Program-made: the position numbers and the translations under genes
Source of the DNA: Trichococcus shcherbakoviae
GTDB taxonomy: Bacteria; Bacillota; Bacilli; Lactobacillales; Aerococcaceae
NCBI RefSeq assembly: GCF_963666195.1
Contig: NZ_OY762653.1
Location: 1,550,001 to 1,614,000, forward strand
Reading direction: 5' to 3'
DNA length: 64,000 nucleotides
The notes under the pieces: generated by a model
The model's input: only the letters and a program-made list of their open reading frames with translations
Database searches by the model: none
Told to the model about the DNA's origin: nothing
Shown here: positions 52,677 through 62,466 of the stretch, piece after piece
How the letters are laid out: every line of letters starts with the position of its first letter
How positions within the stretch are numbered: the stretch's first letter is position 1

Positions 52677-54017
52677 ATGAAAGAAGAGAAACATTACGGC
52701 TTATTCACCGCTGTATCCATGATTGTCGGCATCTGCGTCGGATCAGGGATCTTTTTCAAAGCCGATGATATTTTGGGAGCGACCGGAGGAAACGTAGCAT
52801 TAGGGATTTTGGTTTTCTGTATCGGCGCGTTCAGCATCATTTTCGGGAGCATCACACTGACGCAATTGGCTAACCGGACGGAAAAAACCGGCGGCGTCGT
52901 CGCTTATTTCGAGGAGTTCATCTCTGATAAAGCAGCGAGCGCGTTCGGCTGGTTCCAATTGTTCGTCTACCTTCCGACGATCACCGTCGTCGTGAGTTGG
53001 GTATCCGGCATCTACACCTGCATGCTTTTGGGTCTGCCGAACACATTGGAAACACAGACACTGATCGGGACGGGTTACATGGCGTTCTTCTTCTTGTTGA
53101 ATTATTTTTCGCTCAGATTGGGCGGCTATTTCCAGAACCTCGCCACCATAATGAAACTGATCCCGCTGATTGCCATCGCTATTGTTGGGGTTTTTTGGAA
53201 AGAACCGGCTCCGATCGTTCCTCCCGAATTGGCTGTTCCGATCACGAACGTGGGCTGGGGTTGGTTGGCTGCATTGGCGCCGATGGCCTTCTCCTACGAT
53301 GGCTGGACCATCGCAACAAACATCACGCATGAAGTAAAGAATCCCAAACGGACGATGCCATTGGCTTTGACCATCGGACCTTTGGTTGTGTTGGCCATCT
53401 ATTTGACCTATTTCAGCGGCTTGGTCTCCATCGCCGGCTCCGAATACATCTTGGCGGTGGGCGATGAAGCCACCACAACCATCGGTATTTCCTTGCTGGG
53501 CGAACGCGGCGGCAGCATCATTCTTTCCTTTGTATTGATCGCTATCTTGGGCGTAACGAACGGCGTAATAATGGGTATGCTGCGTTTGCCTCAAGCACTG
53601 GCAGAAAAAAACATGCTGCCAAACAGCTCTAAGGTAAAACGGATCGATCCAAAGAGCCTACTGTCCCCGGCAGCCGCACAAATTGCCTTTGCGGTATCCC
53701 TTGTGTGGATGGTGTTACACTATTTGAGCCAAAAATCCGGGATTCTGGGTGGCGGAGATGTCAGCGAAATCGCGATTGTCTTCAGTTATATGACTTATGT
53801 CATCCTTTATCTGAAAGTCATCAGCATGAAAAAAGAAGGTGTCATCACCAGTTCTTTCTTCGGTTCGATCACGCCGGTATTCGCGATCATGGGCTCTGCC
53901 ATCATTCTGATCGGCGGCATCGTGTCCAATCCGACTTATGTGCCGATTTTCATCCTGTTCTGCTTCGCGGTTTGCTTCATCGGCTATAAATATTACGAGA
54001 AAAAAATTACGGCATAA
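52677..54017 (+). CDS. APC-family amino acid permease (SteT/YkbA-like)
   Basis: 446-residue amino acid/polyamine/organocation permease, 12 helices, beginning HYGLFTAVSMIVGICVGSGIFFKADDIL with the GSGIF substrate-site motif of helix 1. It resembles the serine/threonine exchanger group (SteT/YkbA), but substrate is inferred. GGGAGTG precedes the ATG. It stands alone behind an attenuator-like leader and is closed by a strong terminator. Confidence 0.88.
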   Translation: MKEEKHYGLFTAVSMIVGICVGSGIFFKADDILGATGGNVALGILVFCIGAFSIIFGSITLTQLANRTEKTGGVVAYFEEFISDKAASAFGWFQLFVYLPTITVVVSWVSGIYTCMLLGLPNTLETQTLIGTGYMAFFFLLNYFSLRLGGYFQNLATIMKLIPLIAIAIVGVFWKEPAPIVPPELAVPITNVGWGWLAALAPMAFSYDGWTIATNITHEVKNPKRTMPLALTIGPLVVLAIYLTYFSGLVSIAGSEYILAVGDEATTTIGISLLGERGGSIILSFVLIAILGVTNGVIMGMLRLPQALAEKNMLPNSSKVKRIDPKSLLSPAAAQIAFAVSLVWMVLHYLSQKSGILGGGDVSEIAIVFSYMTYVILYLKVISMKKEGVITSSFFGSITPVFAIMGSAIILIGGIVSNPTYVPIFILFCFAVCFIGYKYYEKKITA

Positions 54018-54019
54018 TA

Positions 54020-54054
54020 GTGAAGGGCTGTCTCCAATTGCGGGGGGCAGCCCT
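54020..54054 (+). terminator. Terminator of the APC permease
   Basis: GAAGGGCTG...CAGCCCTTCTTC stem immediately after the stop codon; short T-rich tail. Confidence 0.7.
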
Positions 54055-54099
54055 TCTTCGTTGCCTCAGCATTTGGAGGGTAGCGTAAGGTGGAATCGA

Positions 54100-54205
54100 G
54101 CGCCCAGCTCCGGTCAGGATGTCGCTCCCCGGAGAAGGGAGATAACCATCATGGTATACTCCTGCGAGGCCTTGCTCGCCGGAGCTAACGCTCAAACTGC
54201 CCGGA
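54100..54205. repeat. Two-unit relative of the 50-bp repeat family
   Basis: CCGGAG at 54129 and 54179, 50 bp apart; units CTCCGG...CCCCGGAG and CTCCTGCGAGGCC...CGCCGGAG match the hairpin core of the arrays near 16.9, 35.3 and 36.5 kb. Confidence 0.55.
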
Positions 54206-54213
54206 AAATAAGA

Positions 54214-54248
54214 AAGTGGAGCTGCCCCGCGATGGGACAGCTCCACTT
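54214..54248. terminator. Bidirectional terminator before the DUF711 gene end
   Basis: AAGTGGAGCTG / CAGCTCCACTT with T-rich tails on both strands, 11 bp from the DUF711 stop. Confidence 0.8.
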
Positions 54249-54259
54249 TTTGAGTGCAT

Positions 54260-55618
54260 TTAGTTTTTGAATGAGTGGATCGGTGCCGGACTGCGTCCAC
54301 CACGATTGATGAAGTCAGCAGAGCTTTCTTTGTGGACCGGCATTACCGGAGCGCGTCCAAGCAGGCCGCCGAATTCAACGAAATCACCCACACCACAGCC
54401 GATTGCCGGAATCACGCGGACAGCGGTCGTTTTGTTGTTTTGAACACCGATTGCGGCTTCATCAGCGATCATGGCCGCGATTGTCGTTGCAGGCGTGTCA
54501 CCAGGGATGGCGATCATATCCAAACCAACCGAGCAGATGGCAGTCATCGCCAGCAACATATCCAAACTGATTTGGTTTGCTGCCGCAGCATCAATCATGC
54601 GGTGGTCTTCCGATACGGGAATGAACGAACCCGAAAGTCCGCCGACATGGCTGCATGCCATTACGCCACCCTTTTTGACTGCATCATTCAATACAGCTAG
54701 AGCAGCGACTGTTCCGTGGGTACCGACTACACCCAAACCGAATTCTTCAAGGATTTCACCGACAGAGTCGCCGACTGCAGGTGTCGGAGCCAAAGCCAAG
54801 TCGACGATGCCGAAGGGCACGCCCAATTTTTGGGAAGCGATGTTCCCGACCAATTGACCCATGCGGGTGATCTGGAAGGCTGCTTTCTTGATTGTATCGG
54901 CAACGATGTCCATCGGTTCGCCTTTTACTTTTTCCAAAGCACGTTTGACGACACCAGGGCCGGAAATGCCGACGTGGATTTCACAATCTGCTTCTTCCAC
55001 CCCATGATAAGCGCCTGCCATAAAGGGATTGTCACCTACTGAGTTTGCGAATACTACTAATTTCGCACAACCGAATCCGTTTCTGTCGGCTGTTTTTTCC
55101 GCTGTGGCAAGTACGATTTCACCCATCAATTTCACAGCATCCATATTGATGCCCGCTTTAGTGGAGCCGATGTTCACGCTGCTGCAGACCTTATCCGTCA
55201 CTGCTAGAGCTTCCGGAATCGAATCAATCAGGATTTTGTCGCCTTTGTTGTAGCCTTTTTCGACCAATGCAGAGAATCCGCCGATGAAGTCGACGCCGAC
55301 TTCCTTCGCCGCAGCATCCAATGTTTTTGCGTATGCCACGTAGTCCGTGTCATCGCTTGCGCCAGCAATCAAGGCGATCGGTGTGACCGAAATCCGTTTG
55401 TTCGTGATCGGAACGCCGTACGTATCTTCGATTTCCTGCGCTATGCTGACCAGGTTCTTCGCTTTGGTGGTGATTTTTTTGTATATTCTTTCACGAGCTT
55501 TTTCGCCATCGCTGTCGATGCAGTCCAATAAAGAAATCCCCATGGTGATGGTACGGATATCCAAATTGTCCTCTTCGAACATTCGGATGGTGTCCAAGAT
55601 ATTGTCAGTTCTTAACAT
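54260..55618 (-). CDS. DUF711 (UPF0210, PFL-like) family protein
   Basis: 452-residue member of the DUF711/UPF0210 family, full length. Family segments include FVVF-like [72 protein letters not shown] and [26 protein letters not shown]. Distantly related to glycyl-radical enzymes of the pyruvate formate-lyase type, but function is unknown. AGGGGGA precedes the ATG. Always paired with a small ACT-domain gene, as here 12 bp upstream. Confidence 0.9.
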   Translation of the reverse strand: MLRTDNILDTIRMFEEDNLDIRTITMGISLLDCIDSDGEKARERIYKKITTKAKNLVSIAQEIEDTYGVPITNKRISVTPIALIAGASDDTDYVAYAKTLDAAAKEVGVDFIGGFSALVEKGYNKGDKILIDSIPEALAVTDKVCSSVNIGSTKAGINMDAVKLMGEIVLATAEKTADRNGFGCAKLVVFANSVGDNPFMAGAYHGVEEADCEIHVGISGPGVVKRALEKVKGEPMDIVADTIKKAAFQITRMGQLVGNIASQKLGVPFGIVDLALAPTPAVGDSVGEILEEFGLGVVGTHGTVAALAVLNDAVKKGGVMACSHVGGLSGSFIPVSEDHRMIDAAAANQISLDMLLAMTAICSVGLDMIAIPGDTPATTIAAMIADEAAIGVQNNKTTAVRVIPAIGCGVGDFVEFGGLLGRAPVMPVHKESSADFINRGGRSPAPIHSFKN

Positions 55619-55630
55619 TCAAATGTCCCC

Positions 55631-55900
55631 CTAGATCCGATGCATTGCATGGAATGTGTCTTCTGCCTGTAAACGGATGACCAAGCCTTGTTCTTCTTCA
55701 ACTTTTTTCATCGCTTCTTTTACTTCTCTGACTGAATTTTTTGATTCATTCAATTCGACCATCAAAATCATGGTGAAGTATTCATCCATGATGGTCTGTG
55801 AGATATCCAAAATATTTACGCCCAGACGCGCCAATTCCACCGCTACGCTCGCTACGATTCCGGTATGGTCTTTACCTGTTACGGTCATGATTGCTCTCAT
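55631..55900 (-). CDS. ACT-domain protein, UPF0237
   Basis: 89-residue single ACT domain (RAIMTVTGKDHTGIVASVAVELARLGVNILDISQTIMDEYFTMIL), similar to the regulatory part of GcvR. Likely binds a small metabolite and modulates the DUF711 partner with which it forms an operon. Ligand unknown. The 290-bp gap to the next gene (55901-56190) shows nothing beyond AT-rich promoter-like DNA. Confidence 0.9.
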   Translation of the reverse strand: MRAIMTVTGKDHTGIVASVAVELARLGVNILDISQTIMDEYFTMILMVELNESKNSVREVKEAMKKVEEEQGLVIRLQAEDTFHAMHRI

Positions 55901-56190
55901 TTTTTTCGCCCCTGCTTCTTTAGTTTTTTGTCGAGTCCATTATACCATTTTAAGCCAATATGAAAATCCAATTAAAATTTTTATGTTTCCTATTCTATCA
56001 CATCTAAAGGGAATGACTACTGTTTTTTTGGGAAACACAAAACAGTAACCGCTCTCTAATTGGATTTTTCTGTGTTCTTTCCCGAAACACGAAAATTGTT
56101 GCAGATGCTGCATTAAATCTATCGTTTTTTGGGAATAATTGCTACACTGGATATAAGCAAGTTCCAATCAAATATCAAGGAGGTTTTCCT

Positions 56191-57069
56191 ATGCAATTGA
56201 TTCATTTTTCAGAAGACGGCCAAAGCCGCATCGGCATCAAGACGGAGCAGGGTTTCCTGAACGTCGCCAAAGTGGCTGTAGCTTTATCGCTGCCTTTCCC
56301 TTCCTATATAGACGATGTGCTGAAGGATCCGGAACAGGCTGCCCAATTGGCCGCCATTCTGGCCCAAGCTGAAACGCTGACGGATCCAGCCTACTATGTT
56401 TCCATGGATGAGGTCACATTCCTGCCCGTCCTCTCCCGTCCAGGCAAAATCCTCTGCATCGGCAAGAACTATGCCGCCCATGTCGCGGAAACGAAAAGTG
56501 AAGCCCCGAAAAAACCGCTTGTCTTCAGCAAATTCACGAGCGCTTTGGCTGCCCATAAAGAAGGCATTCCGATTCCGGTGAACACCAGCAAGGTAGATTA
56601 CGAAGTCGAACTGGTGGCAGTCATCGGCAAAAAAGCTTATTGCGTCTCCCCGGAAGAAGCTCTTGAGCACGTAGCGGGCTATACAATCGGCAACGACGTG
56701 ACCGCACGCGACTGGCAAAAAGGCTCTCCGCAATGGTTATTAGGAAAGTCCCCGGATAAATTCGCGCCGCTCGGACCGGTCTACGTGACCGCCGATGAGA
56801 TCGATCCGAGAAATCTGGACATTTCGCTTAAACTGAACAACGAGGTTCGCCAGAACAGCAACACGAAGCATCTCATTTTCGACATCGCGACAATCGTTTC
56901 CTACATCTCCCAGCACTTTGCGCTGGAACCCGGCGACATCATCTTCACCGGAACACCGGACGGGGTCATCCTTGGTTACCCGGAAGACGAACAAGTCTGG
57001 CTGAAACCCGGCGATGTCATCGAATCCACCATCGAAGGCATCGGGACATTGGTGAATACTTTCCGATAG
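56191..57069 (+). CDS. Fumarylacetoacetate hydrolase-family protein
   Basis: 292-residue FAH-fold enzyme: N-terminal cap (to about residue 70), then the catalytic domain with ILCIGKNYAAHVAETKSEAP, the metal ligands in VDYEVELVAVIGK (ExE) and Asp in YTIGNDVTARDWQ, and FTGTPDGVILGY. Such enzymes act as acylpyruvases, oxaloacetate decarboxylases or 2-hydroxyhepta-2,4-diene-1,7-dioate isomerases; the specific activity cannot be deduced. CAAGGAGG precedes the ATG. Monocistronic. Confidence 0.92.
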   Translation: MQLIHFSEDGQSRIGIKTEQGFLNVAKVAVALSLPFPSYIDDVLKDPEQAAQLAAILAQAETLTDPAYYVSMDEVTFLPVLSRPGKILCIGKNYAAHVAETKSEAPKKPLVFSKFTSALAAHKEGIPIPVNTSKVDYEVELVAVIGKKAYCVSPEEALEHVAGYTIGNDVTARDWQKGSPQWLLGKSPDKFAPLGPVYVTADEIDPRNLDISLKLNNEVRQNSNTKHLIFDIATIVSYISQHFALEPGDIIFTGTPDGVILGYPEDEQVWLKPGDVIESTIEGIGTLVNTFR

Positions 57070-57078
57070 AAAACAGCC

Positions 57079-57124
57079 AAAAGGCCGCCGCATCATCCTG
57101 AACAGGATCATGCGGCGGCCTTTT
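57079..57124. terminator. Bidirectional terminator between the FAH gene and carB
   Basis: AAAAGGCCGCCGCAT / ATGCGGCGGCCTTTT with an inner ATCCTG/CAGGAT stem, T tails on both strands. Confidence 0.9.
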
Positions 57125-57144
57125 CTTTCCTGAAATGGATCTGT

Positions 57145-60100
57145 TTAAAACGTCGGTTCGGTCCCGACCGCCTGCAGTTGGAAATGCATCATTTCCATCG
57201 CCTGCAGTAGCGCCTCGGCTGTATCCAGAGAGGTCAGGCACGGCAGATTGTTGTCCGCGGCTTCGCGGCGGATGAAATAGCCGTCGGTTTCCTCGGTCTT
57301 GCCTTCGGTCATCGTATTGATGATGAACTGGATCTCTCCGTCATGCATGCGTTTCAGGATATTTTCCCTTTTCGCCTCGCCGTTTTGGAGGATCGTAACC
57401 GGTACTTGCGCCTCCAGCAAGGCTTCCCCAGTACCCTTTGTTGCAAGCAAACGGTAGCCGACCGCAACCAAGCGTTTCGCCAGAGGCAGGATTTCGTGCT
57501 TGTCCTTGTCCGCAATCGTCAGCAGCGCCGTACCGTACTCGGGGATCTCAATATTGGCGGCCCGGAAAGCTTTGTACAGTGCTTTGGAAAGGATGACATC
57601 TTTTCCGATGATCTCCCCTGTGGACTTCATTTCCGGCCCCAGAACGGTGTCGACTTTCTTCAGTTTGTTGAAACTGAAGACCGGCATCTTCACGTATACC
57701 CCGGATTTGGACGGAACCAACCCGGTCCGGTAGCCTTGATCTTTCAGTTTGATGCCCAGGATGCCTTGCATCGCCAAGTTCGCCATCGGGATGCCGGTCA
57801 CCTTGCTCAGGAACGGGATCGTCCGGCTCGCGCGCGGATTCACTTCGATGATGTAGACGACGCCTTCGCTGATGACGAACTGGATGTTCACCAAACCGAT
57901 GGTGTTCAGGCCTTGCGCCACGCGAATCGTGTAGTCTTCGATCGTTTGGATCAGTTCAGGTGACAAGTTTTGCGGCGGGTAAACAGCGATCGAGTCGCCC
58001 GAGTGGACGCCGGCGCGTTCGATGTGTTCCATGATGCCCGGGATCAGGACGGTTTCGCCGTCGCAGATCGCATCGACTTCCAGCTCTTGTCCGATCAGGT
58101 AATGATCGACCAGGACTGGACGTTCCGGACTGGCCACGACCGCTTCACGCATGTATTTCTCAAGGTCGGCTTGGTTGTAGACGATCTGCATCGCCCGGCC
58201 GCCCAATACGTAGGACGGACGCACCAAGACCGGATAGCCGATTTCGTCGGCAACTGCGACCGCTTCTTCAACGGTCACGGCTGTTTTGCCGGGTGCTTGC
58301 GGGATATCCAAGTCGCGCAACAACTGTTCGAACAGCTTGCGGTCTTCAGCGCGGTCCAGATCTTCCAGGCTCGTGCCCAGGATCTTGACGCCGTTTTTCA
58401 CCAATTTGTCGGCCAGGTTGATGGCCGTTTGGCCACCGAACTGCACAACGACGCCCAACGGTTGTTCCAGGTCGATGATGGCCATCACGTCTTCTTCGGT
58501 CAATGGTTCGAAATACAGCTTGTCGGAGATCGAGAAGTCCGTCGAAACGGTTTCCGGGTTGTTGTTGACGACGATCGCTTCATAGCCGGCTTCCTGGATT
58601 GCCCAGACTGCATGCACAGTTGCGTAGTCGAACTCGACCCCTTGCCCGATACGGATCGGACCGGAGCCCAAGACGATGACTTTTTCGCGGTCGCTCGGGA
58701 AAGATTCCTGTTCCATCTCATACGTGCTGTAGAAGTACGGTGTGAAGGATTCGAATTCGCCCGCACACGTATCCACCATCTTGAAGACAGGGACGATGCC
58801 GTTGGCTTTACGCAACGCGTAGATGTCTTCCGAAGCCATGCCCCACAATTCAGCGATGATTTCATCGCTGAAGCCGTATTTCTTCGCTTCGCGCAGGATT
58901 TCCAAGTCTTTCGGTTCAGCTGCCGCCACTTCCTTCTCCAAGTCGATGATGTGCTTGAATTTGTACAGGAAGAAGTAGTCGATTTCGCTCCATTCATGGA
59001 TCGTTTCCGGTGTCACGCCGCGGCGCAACGCTTCTCCCAGGCAGAAAAGACGTTCGTCGCAAGCGACTCGGATGTTCTGTTCGATTTCTTCCATCGTCAC
59101 GGTCTGGCCTTGGTCTTTCGGCAACGCCAGATGGTTGACGCCGTATTCCAAAGAACGGACGGCTTTCAGCATCGATTCCTCGAACGTACGGCCCATGGCC
59201 ATAACTTCGCCTGTCGCTTTCATCTGTGTGCCGAGGGTGCGGTCGCCCTTTTCGAATTTATCGAACGGGAAACGCGGGATTTTGGATACGATGTAGTCCA
59301 AAGCCGGCTCGAAAGCCGCGTAAGACGTGCCCGTGACCGGGTTCTTCATTTCATCCAAAGTCAGGCCGACAGCGATCTTCGCCGCCATTTTCGCGATCGG
59401 GTAACCGGTCGCTTTACTCGCCAAAGCCGAAGAACGGCTGACGCGCGGGTTCACTTCGATGATGTAGTAGTCGAACGAGTACGGATCCAATGCCAACTGC
59501 ACATTGCAGCCGCCTTCGATTTTCAGGGCGCGGATGATCTGCAGGGAGACATCGCGCAACATTTGGTACTCTTTGTCGGATAAGGTTTGGGAAGGCGCCA
59601 CGACGATTGAATCGCCTGTGTGGACGCCGACCGGATCGATGTTTTCCATGTTGCAGACTACGATGGCGTTGTCGTTGCTGTCGCGCATCACTTCATATTC
59701 AATTTCCTTGAAGCCGGCGATCGATTTTTCCAACAGACATTGTGTCACCGGTGAGTAGCGCAAACCGTTGGCCACGATTTCATGTAGGTCAGCTTCATTA
59801 TGGCAGATGCCGCCGCCGGTGCCGCCCATTGTGAAGGCAGGACGGACGATCAACGGATACCCGACTTCCGCCGCGAAGCGAAGTGCCTCGTCGACGGTGT
59901 GGATGATGTCGCTCTCCGGAACCGGCTGATTCAATTCCGCCATCAATTGACGGAACAGATCACGGTCTTCGGCTTGTTGGATGGAAGTCAGTTTCGTGCC
60001 AAGCAACTCGACCTTGTACTCGTCCAGAATGCCGGCTTCGTCCAACTCCACCGCCATATTCAAACCGGTCTGGCCGCCCAACGTCGGCAACAAGGCATCC

Positions 60101-60348
60101 GGACGCTCTTTGCGGATGATGTTCGCGATGAACTCCAACGTCAGTGGTTCCATGTAGACTTTATCAGCGATCTCAACGTCCGTCATGATCGTGGCGGGAT
60201 TAGAGTTGACCAGGATGACTTTGTATCCTTCTTCTCTTAAAGCTACGCATGCCTGCGTACCGGCATAGTCAAATTCCGCGGCTTGGCCGATGATGATAGG
60301 TCCCGAGCCGATCACGAGGATCGTCTTGATATCTGTTCGTTTAGGCAT
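57145..60348 (-). CDS. carB: Carbamoyl-phosphate synthase large subunit
   Basis: 1067 residues with both ATP-grasp halves (first from [22 protein letters not shown], second from [22 protein letters not shown]) and the C-terminal MGS-like allosteric domain (from about 930). It makes carbamoyl phosphate with glutamine amidotransferase help from CarA. The start MPKRTDIK and length resemble the pyrimidine-type PyrAB more than the shorter arginine-type CarB, yet the gene sits 17 bp after argD in the arginine operon. No carA is adjacent, so the small subunit must be encoded elsewhere. Confidence 0.96.
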   Translation of the reverse strand: MPKRTDIKTILVIGSGPIIIGQAAEFDYAGTQACVALREEGYKVILVNSNPATIMTDVEIADKVYMEPLTLEFIANIIRKERPDALLPTLGGQTGLNMAVELDEAGILDEYKVELLGTKLTSIQQAEDRDLFRQLMAELNQPVPESDIIHTVDEALRFAAEVGYPLIVRPAFTMGGTGGGICHNEADLHEIVANGLRYSPVTQCLLEKSIAGFKEIEYEVMRDSNDNAIVVCNMENIDPVGVHTGDSIVVAPSQTLSDKEYQMLRDVSLQIIRALKIEGGCNVQLALDPYSFDYYIIEVNPRVSRSSALASKATGYPIAKMAAKIAVGLTLDEMKNPVTGTSYAAFEPALDYIVSKIPRFPFDKFEKGDRTLGTQMKATGEVMAMGRTFEESMLKAVRSLEYGVNHLALPKDQGQTVTMEEIEQNIRVACDERLFCLGEALRRGVTPETIHEWSEIDYFFLYKFKHIIDLEKEVAAAEPKDLEILREAKKYGFSDEIIAELWGMASEDIYALRKANGIVPVFKMVDTCAGEFESFTPYFYSTYEMEQESFPSDREKVIVLGSGPIRIGQGVEFDYATVHAVWAIQEAGYEAIVVNNNPETVSTDFSISDKLYFEPLTEEDVMAIIDLEQPLGVVVQFGGQTAINLADKLVKNGVKILGTSLEDLDRAEDRKLFEQLLRDLDIPQAPGKTAVTVEEAVAVADEIGYPVLVRPSYVLGGRAMQIVYNQADLEKYMREAVVASPERPVLVDHYLIGQELEVDAICDGETVLIPGIMEHIERAGVHSGDSIAVYPPQNLSPELIQTIEDYTIRVAQGLNTIGLVNIQFVISEGVVYIIEVNPRASRTIPFLSKVTGIPMANLAMQGILGIKLKDQGYRTGLVPSKSGVYVKMPVFSFNKLKKVDTVLGPEMKSTGEIIGKDVILSKALYKAFRAANIEIPEYGTALLTIADKDKHEILPLAKRLVAVGYRLLATKGTGEALLEAQVPVTILQNGEAKRENILKRMHDGEIQFIINTMTEGKTEETDGYFIRREAADNNLPCLTSLDTAEALLQAMEMMHFQLQAVGTEPTF

Positions 60349-60365
60349 GCTTTACCGTCCTTTCT

Positions 60366-61559
60366 TTAAGCTTCAATTGTTTGAAAAACTTCATCCATCA
60401 CTGCAACAGCCTTGTCGATTTCCGCGCTGGTCACATTCAGCGGCGGAAGGAAACGCAATACCGTATCATGCGTGCAGTTGATGATGACGCCCTTTTCCAT
60501 GCACTTCGCGACGATGTCGGCTCCCTTCATCGCCAGTTCCATCCCGAGCAGCAAGCCTTTGCCGCGCACATCGAGGATAAAATCATATTTTTCCTTGAAT
60601 GCCACTAATTTCTCTTCGAAATAGCGGCCCATCTCATTGACGTTCGCCAGGATATTCTCGTCTTCGATCGCTTGCATGGTTGCGAAAGCTGCCGCACAGA
60701 CAAGCGGATTGCCGCCGAAAGTTGAACCATGATCGCCCGGTTTGAAATGGGAAGCGACAGCATCCTTAGCCAACAGCGCGCCGATCGGAACGCCATTACC
60801 CAAAGCCTTCGCCAACGTCATCACATCCGGTTCCACACCGTAGCCTTCGTAGGCGAACCACTTGCCGGTGCGGCCCATCCCGGTTTGGACTTCATCAAAG
60901 ATCAACAGGATATCCTTTTCGTCACAGAGCGCACGCACTTGCTCCAGGTAGGCTTGATCGCCCACGTAGACGCCGCCTTCGCCCTGGATCGGCTCCAAAA
61001 GGATTGCGCATGTCTTTTCCGTAACTTTGGCGGCCAAAGCCTCAAAGTCATTGAAAGGAACATAGTGGAAACCTTCCAGGAACGGATCGTAATCTTTATG
61101 GAATTGCTTTTGGCCGGTCGCCGTCAACGTCGCCATCGTACGGCCGTGGAAGGAATTATCCGCTGTGATGATTTCGTAGCAGCCTTCACCGTGGACTTCG
61201 CGTCCGTATTTGCGCGCCAATTTGATGGCCCCTTCATTGGCTTCCGCGCCGCTGTTGCCGAAAAAGACCTTATCCAAAACGGAATTCGTGATCAGTTTTT
61301 CCGCCAACTGCACTTGCGGCTCAATCCAATAAAAGTTCGAGCAGTGGACCAGTTTGGCCGCCTGTTCCGCTATCGCAGCCGTCACTTTCGGATGATTATG
61401 TCCTAACGCGTTCACGGCGATGCCTGCCAGGAAATCCAAATATTGCTTGCCGTCCGCATCCTTCAGGTAGCTGCCTTGTCCTTCGACCATACAGATGGCT
61501 CCGCGGTTGAAAGTATTCATCAAGTAGGCTTGCCCTTTTGTTTTTATCTCTTCATTCAT
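60366..61559 (-). CDS. argD: Acetylornithine aminotransferase
   Basis: 397-residue PLP enzyme of aminotransferase class III converting N-acetylglutamate semialdehyde to acetylornithine. PLP Lys in DVMTLAKALGNG, FDEVQTGMGRTGKWFAYE ahead of it, and GSTFGGNPL after it. Its first base overlaps the argB stop codon, so the genes are tightly coupled. Confidence 0.95.
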   Translation of the reverse strand: MNEEIKTKGQAYLMNTFNRGAICMVEGQGSYLKDADGKQYLDFLAGIAVNALGHNHPKVTAAIAEQAAKLVHCSNFYWIEPQVQLAEKLITNSVLDKVFFGNSGAEANEGAIKLARKYGREVHGEGCYEIITADNSFHGRTMATLTATGQKQFHKDYDPFLEGFHYVPFNDFEALAAKVTEKTCAILLEPIQGEGGVYVGDQAYLEQVRALCDEKDILLIFDEVQTGMGRTGKWFAYEGYGVEPDVMTLAKALGNGVPIGALLAKDAVASHFKPGDHGSTFGGNPLVCAAAFATMQAIEDENILANVNEMGRYFEEKLVAFKEKYDFILDVRGKGLLLGMELAMKGADIVAKCMEKGVIINCTHDTVLRFLPPLNVTSAEIDKAVAVMDEVFQTIEA

Positions 61560-62461
61560 TATTCCAGTACCCCTTCCTTCTCACGATCGATCATCGTGCC
61601 GATCCCTTCGTCGAAAAACACTTCCAACAAAATCGAGTGGCGCAAACGGCCATCGATGATGTGCGCTCCGTCCACACCGCCTCGCAATGCGTCGATGCAG
61701 CAGTCAACCTTCGGCACCATTCCGCCTGAGATGACGCCATCCGCTTCCAATGCTTCGATCTCATCAAGCGTGATCCGAGAGATCAGGGAATCCTTATCAT
61801 GGTAATCGCGGAAAATCCCTTCCACGTCAGTCAGCAGGATGAATTTATTTGCCTGAACGGCCTTCGCTATAGCGCCGGCTACATAATCGGCGTTGATGTT
61901 GTAGCTCATCCCGTCCTTGCCCATACCGATGGAAGAAATGATCGGGATATAGCCGCTGTAGATGAGCGAATCCAGCATTTCCTTGTTGACTGCTTCCACT
62001 TCGCCCACATAGCCGATGTCGATTTTTTCGCCGTTCTTTTCCAGATATTTTTTGCGCGCTTGGATCAGATTGCCGTCTTTACCTGACAAGCCGATGCCTT
62101 TGCCGCCGAGCTGGTTCAGGGTGCCGACGATATCCTTGTTGACTTTGCCCGCCAACACCATTTCGACGATTTCCATCGTCTCTTTGTCCGTCACGCGCAG
62201 CCCCTGCTCGAAGTGGCTCTCGACCTTCAGTTTTTTCAGCATATCGTTGATGGCCGGTCCGCCGCCATGGACAAGGATAGGGTGCATCCCCACCGATTTC
62301 ATCAATAATAAATCCTGCATGACGGCTTTTTTCAGCTCTTCATTGATCATGGCATTGCCGCCGTATTTGATGACGATGATCTTATCGCGGAAACGGTTGA
62401 CGTAAGGCAGTACTTCGACAAGCATTTCGGCTTTTTCACAATTGCTCTTATTCATCTTCAT
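61559..62461 (-). CDS. argB: Acetylglutamate kinase
   Basis: About 300-residue kinase phosphorylating N-acetylglutamate. VIKYGGNAM and VHGGGPAIN (nucleotide and phosphate sites), then VLAGKVNKDIVGTLNQLGG and the C-terminal GGMVPKVDCCIDAL. ATG 62461, four bases after the argJ stop with AGGAG inside the end of argJ, is preferred; the frame is open 21 codons further. An ATG at 62455 is also possible. Arginine feedback cannot be judged; the N-terminal extension typical of the inhibited hexamer is short here. Confidence 0.94.
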   Translation of the reverse strand: MKMNKSNCEKAEMLVEVLPYVNRFRDKIIVIKYGGNAMINEELKKAVMQDLLLMKSVGMHPILVHGGGPAINDMLKKLKVESHFEQGLRVTDKETMEIVEMVLAGKVNKDIVGTLNQLGGKGIGLSGKDGNLIQARKKYLEKNGEKIDIGYVGEVEAVNKEMLDSLIYSGYIPIISSIGMGKDGMSYNINADYVAGAIAKAVQANKFILLTDVEGIFRDYHDKDSLISRITLDEIEALEADGVISGGMVPKVDCCIDALRGGVDGAHIIDGRLRHSILLEVFFDEGIGTMIDREKEGVLE

Positions 62462-62466
62462 CCCGC

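Noticed and set aside
54260-55618. Pyruvate formate-lyase annotation for the DUF711 protein
   Set aside because: The resemblance is only distant; no glycyl-radical motif is visible, so an enzyme name would be unsupported.
57970-59583. 537-codon plus-strand frame
   Set aside because: Antisense shadow of carB, no ribosome site and no recognisable domain.
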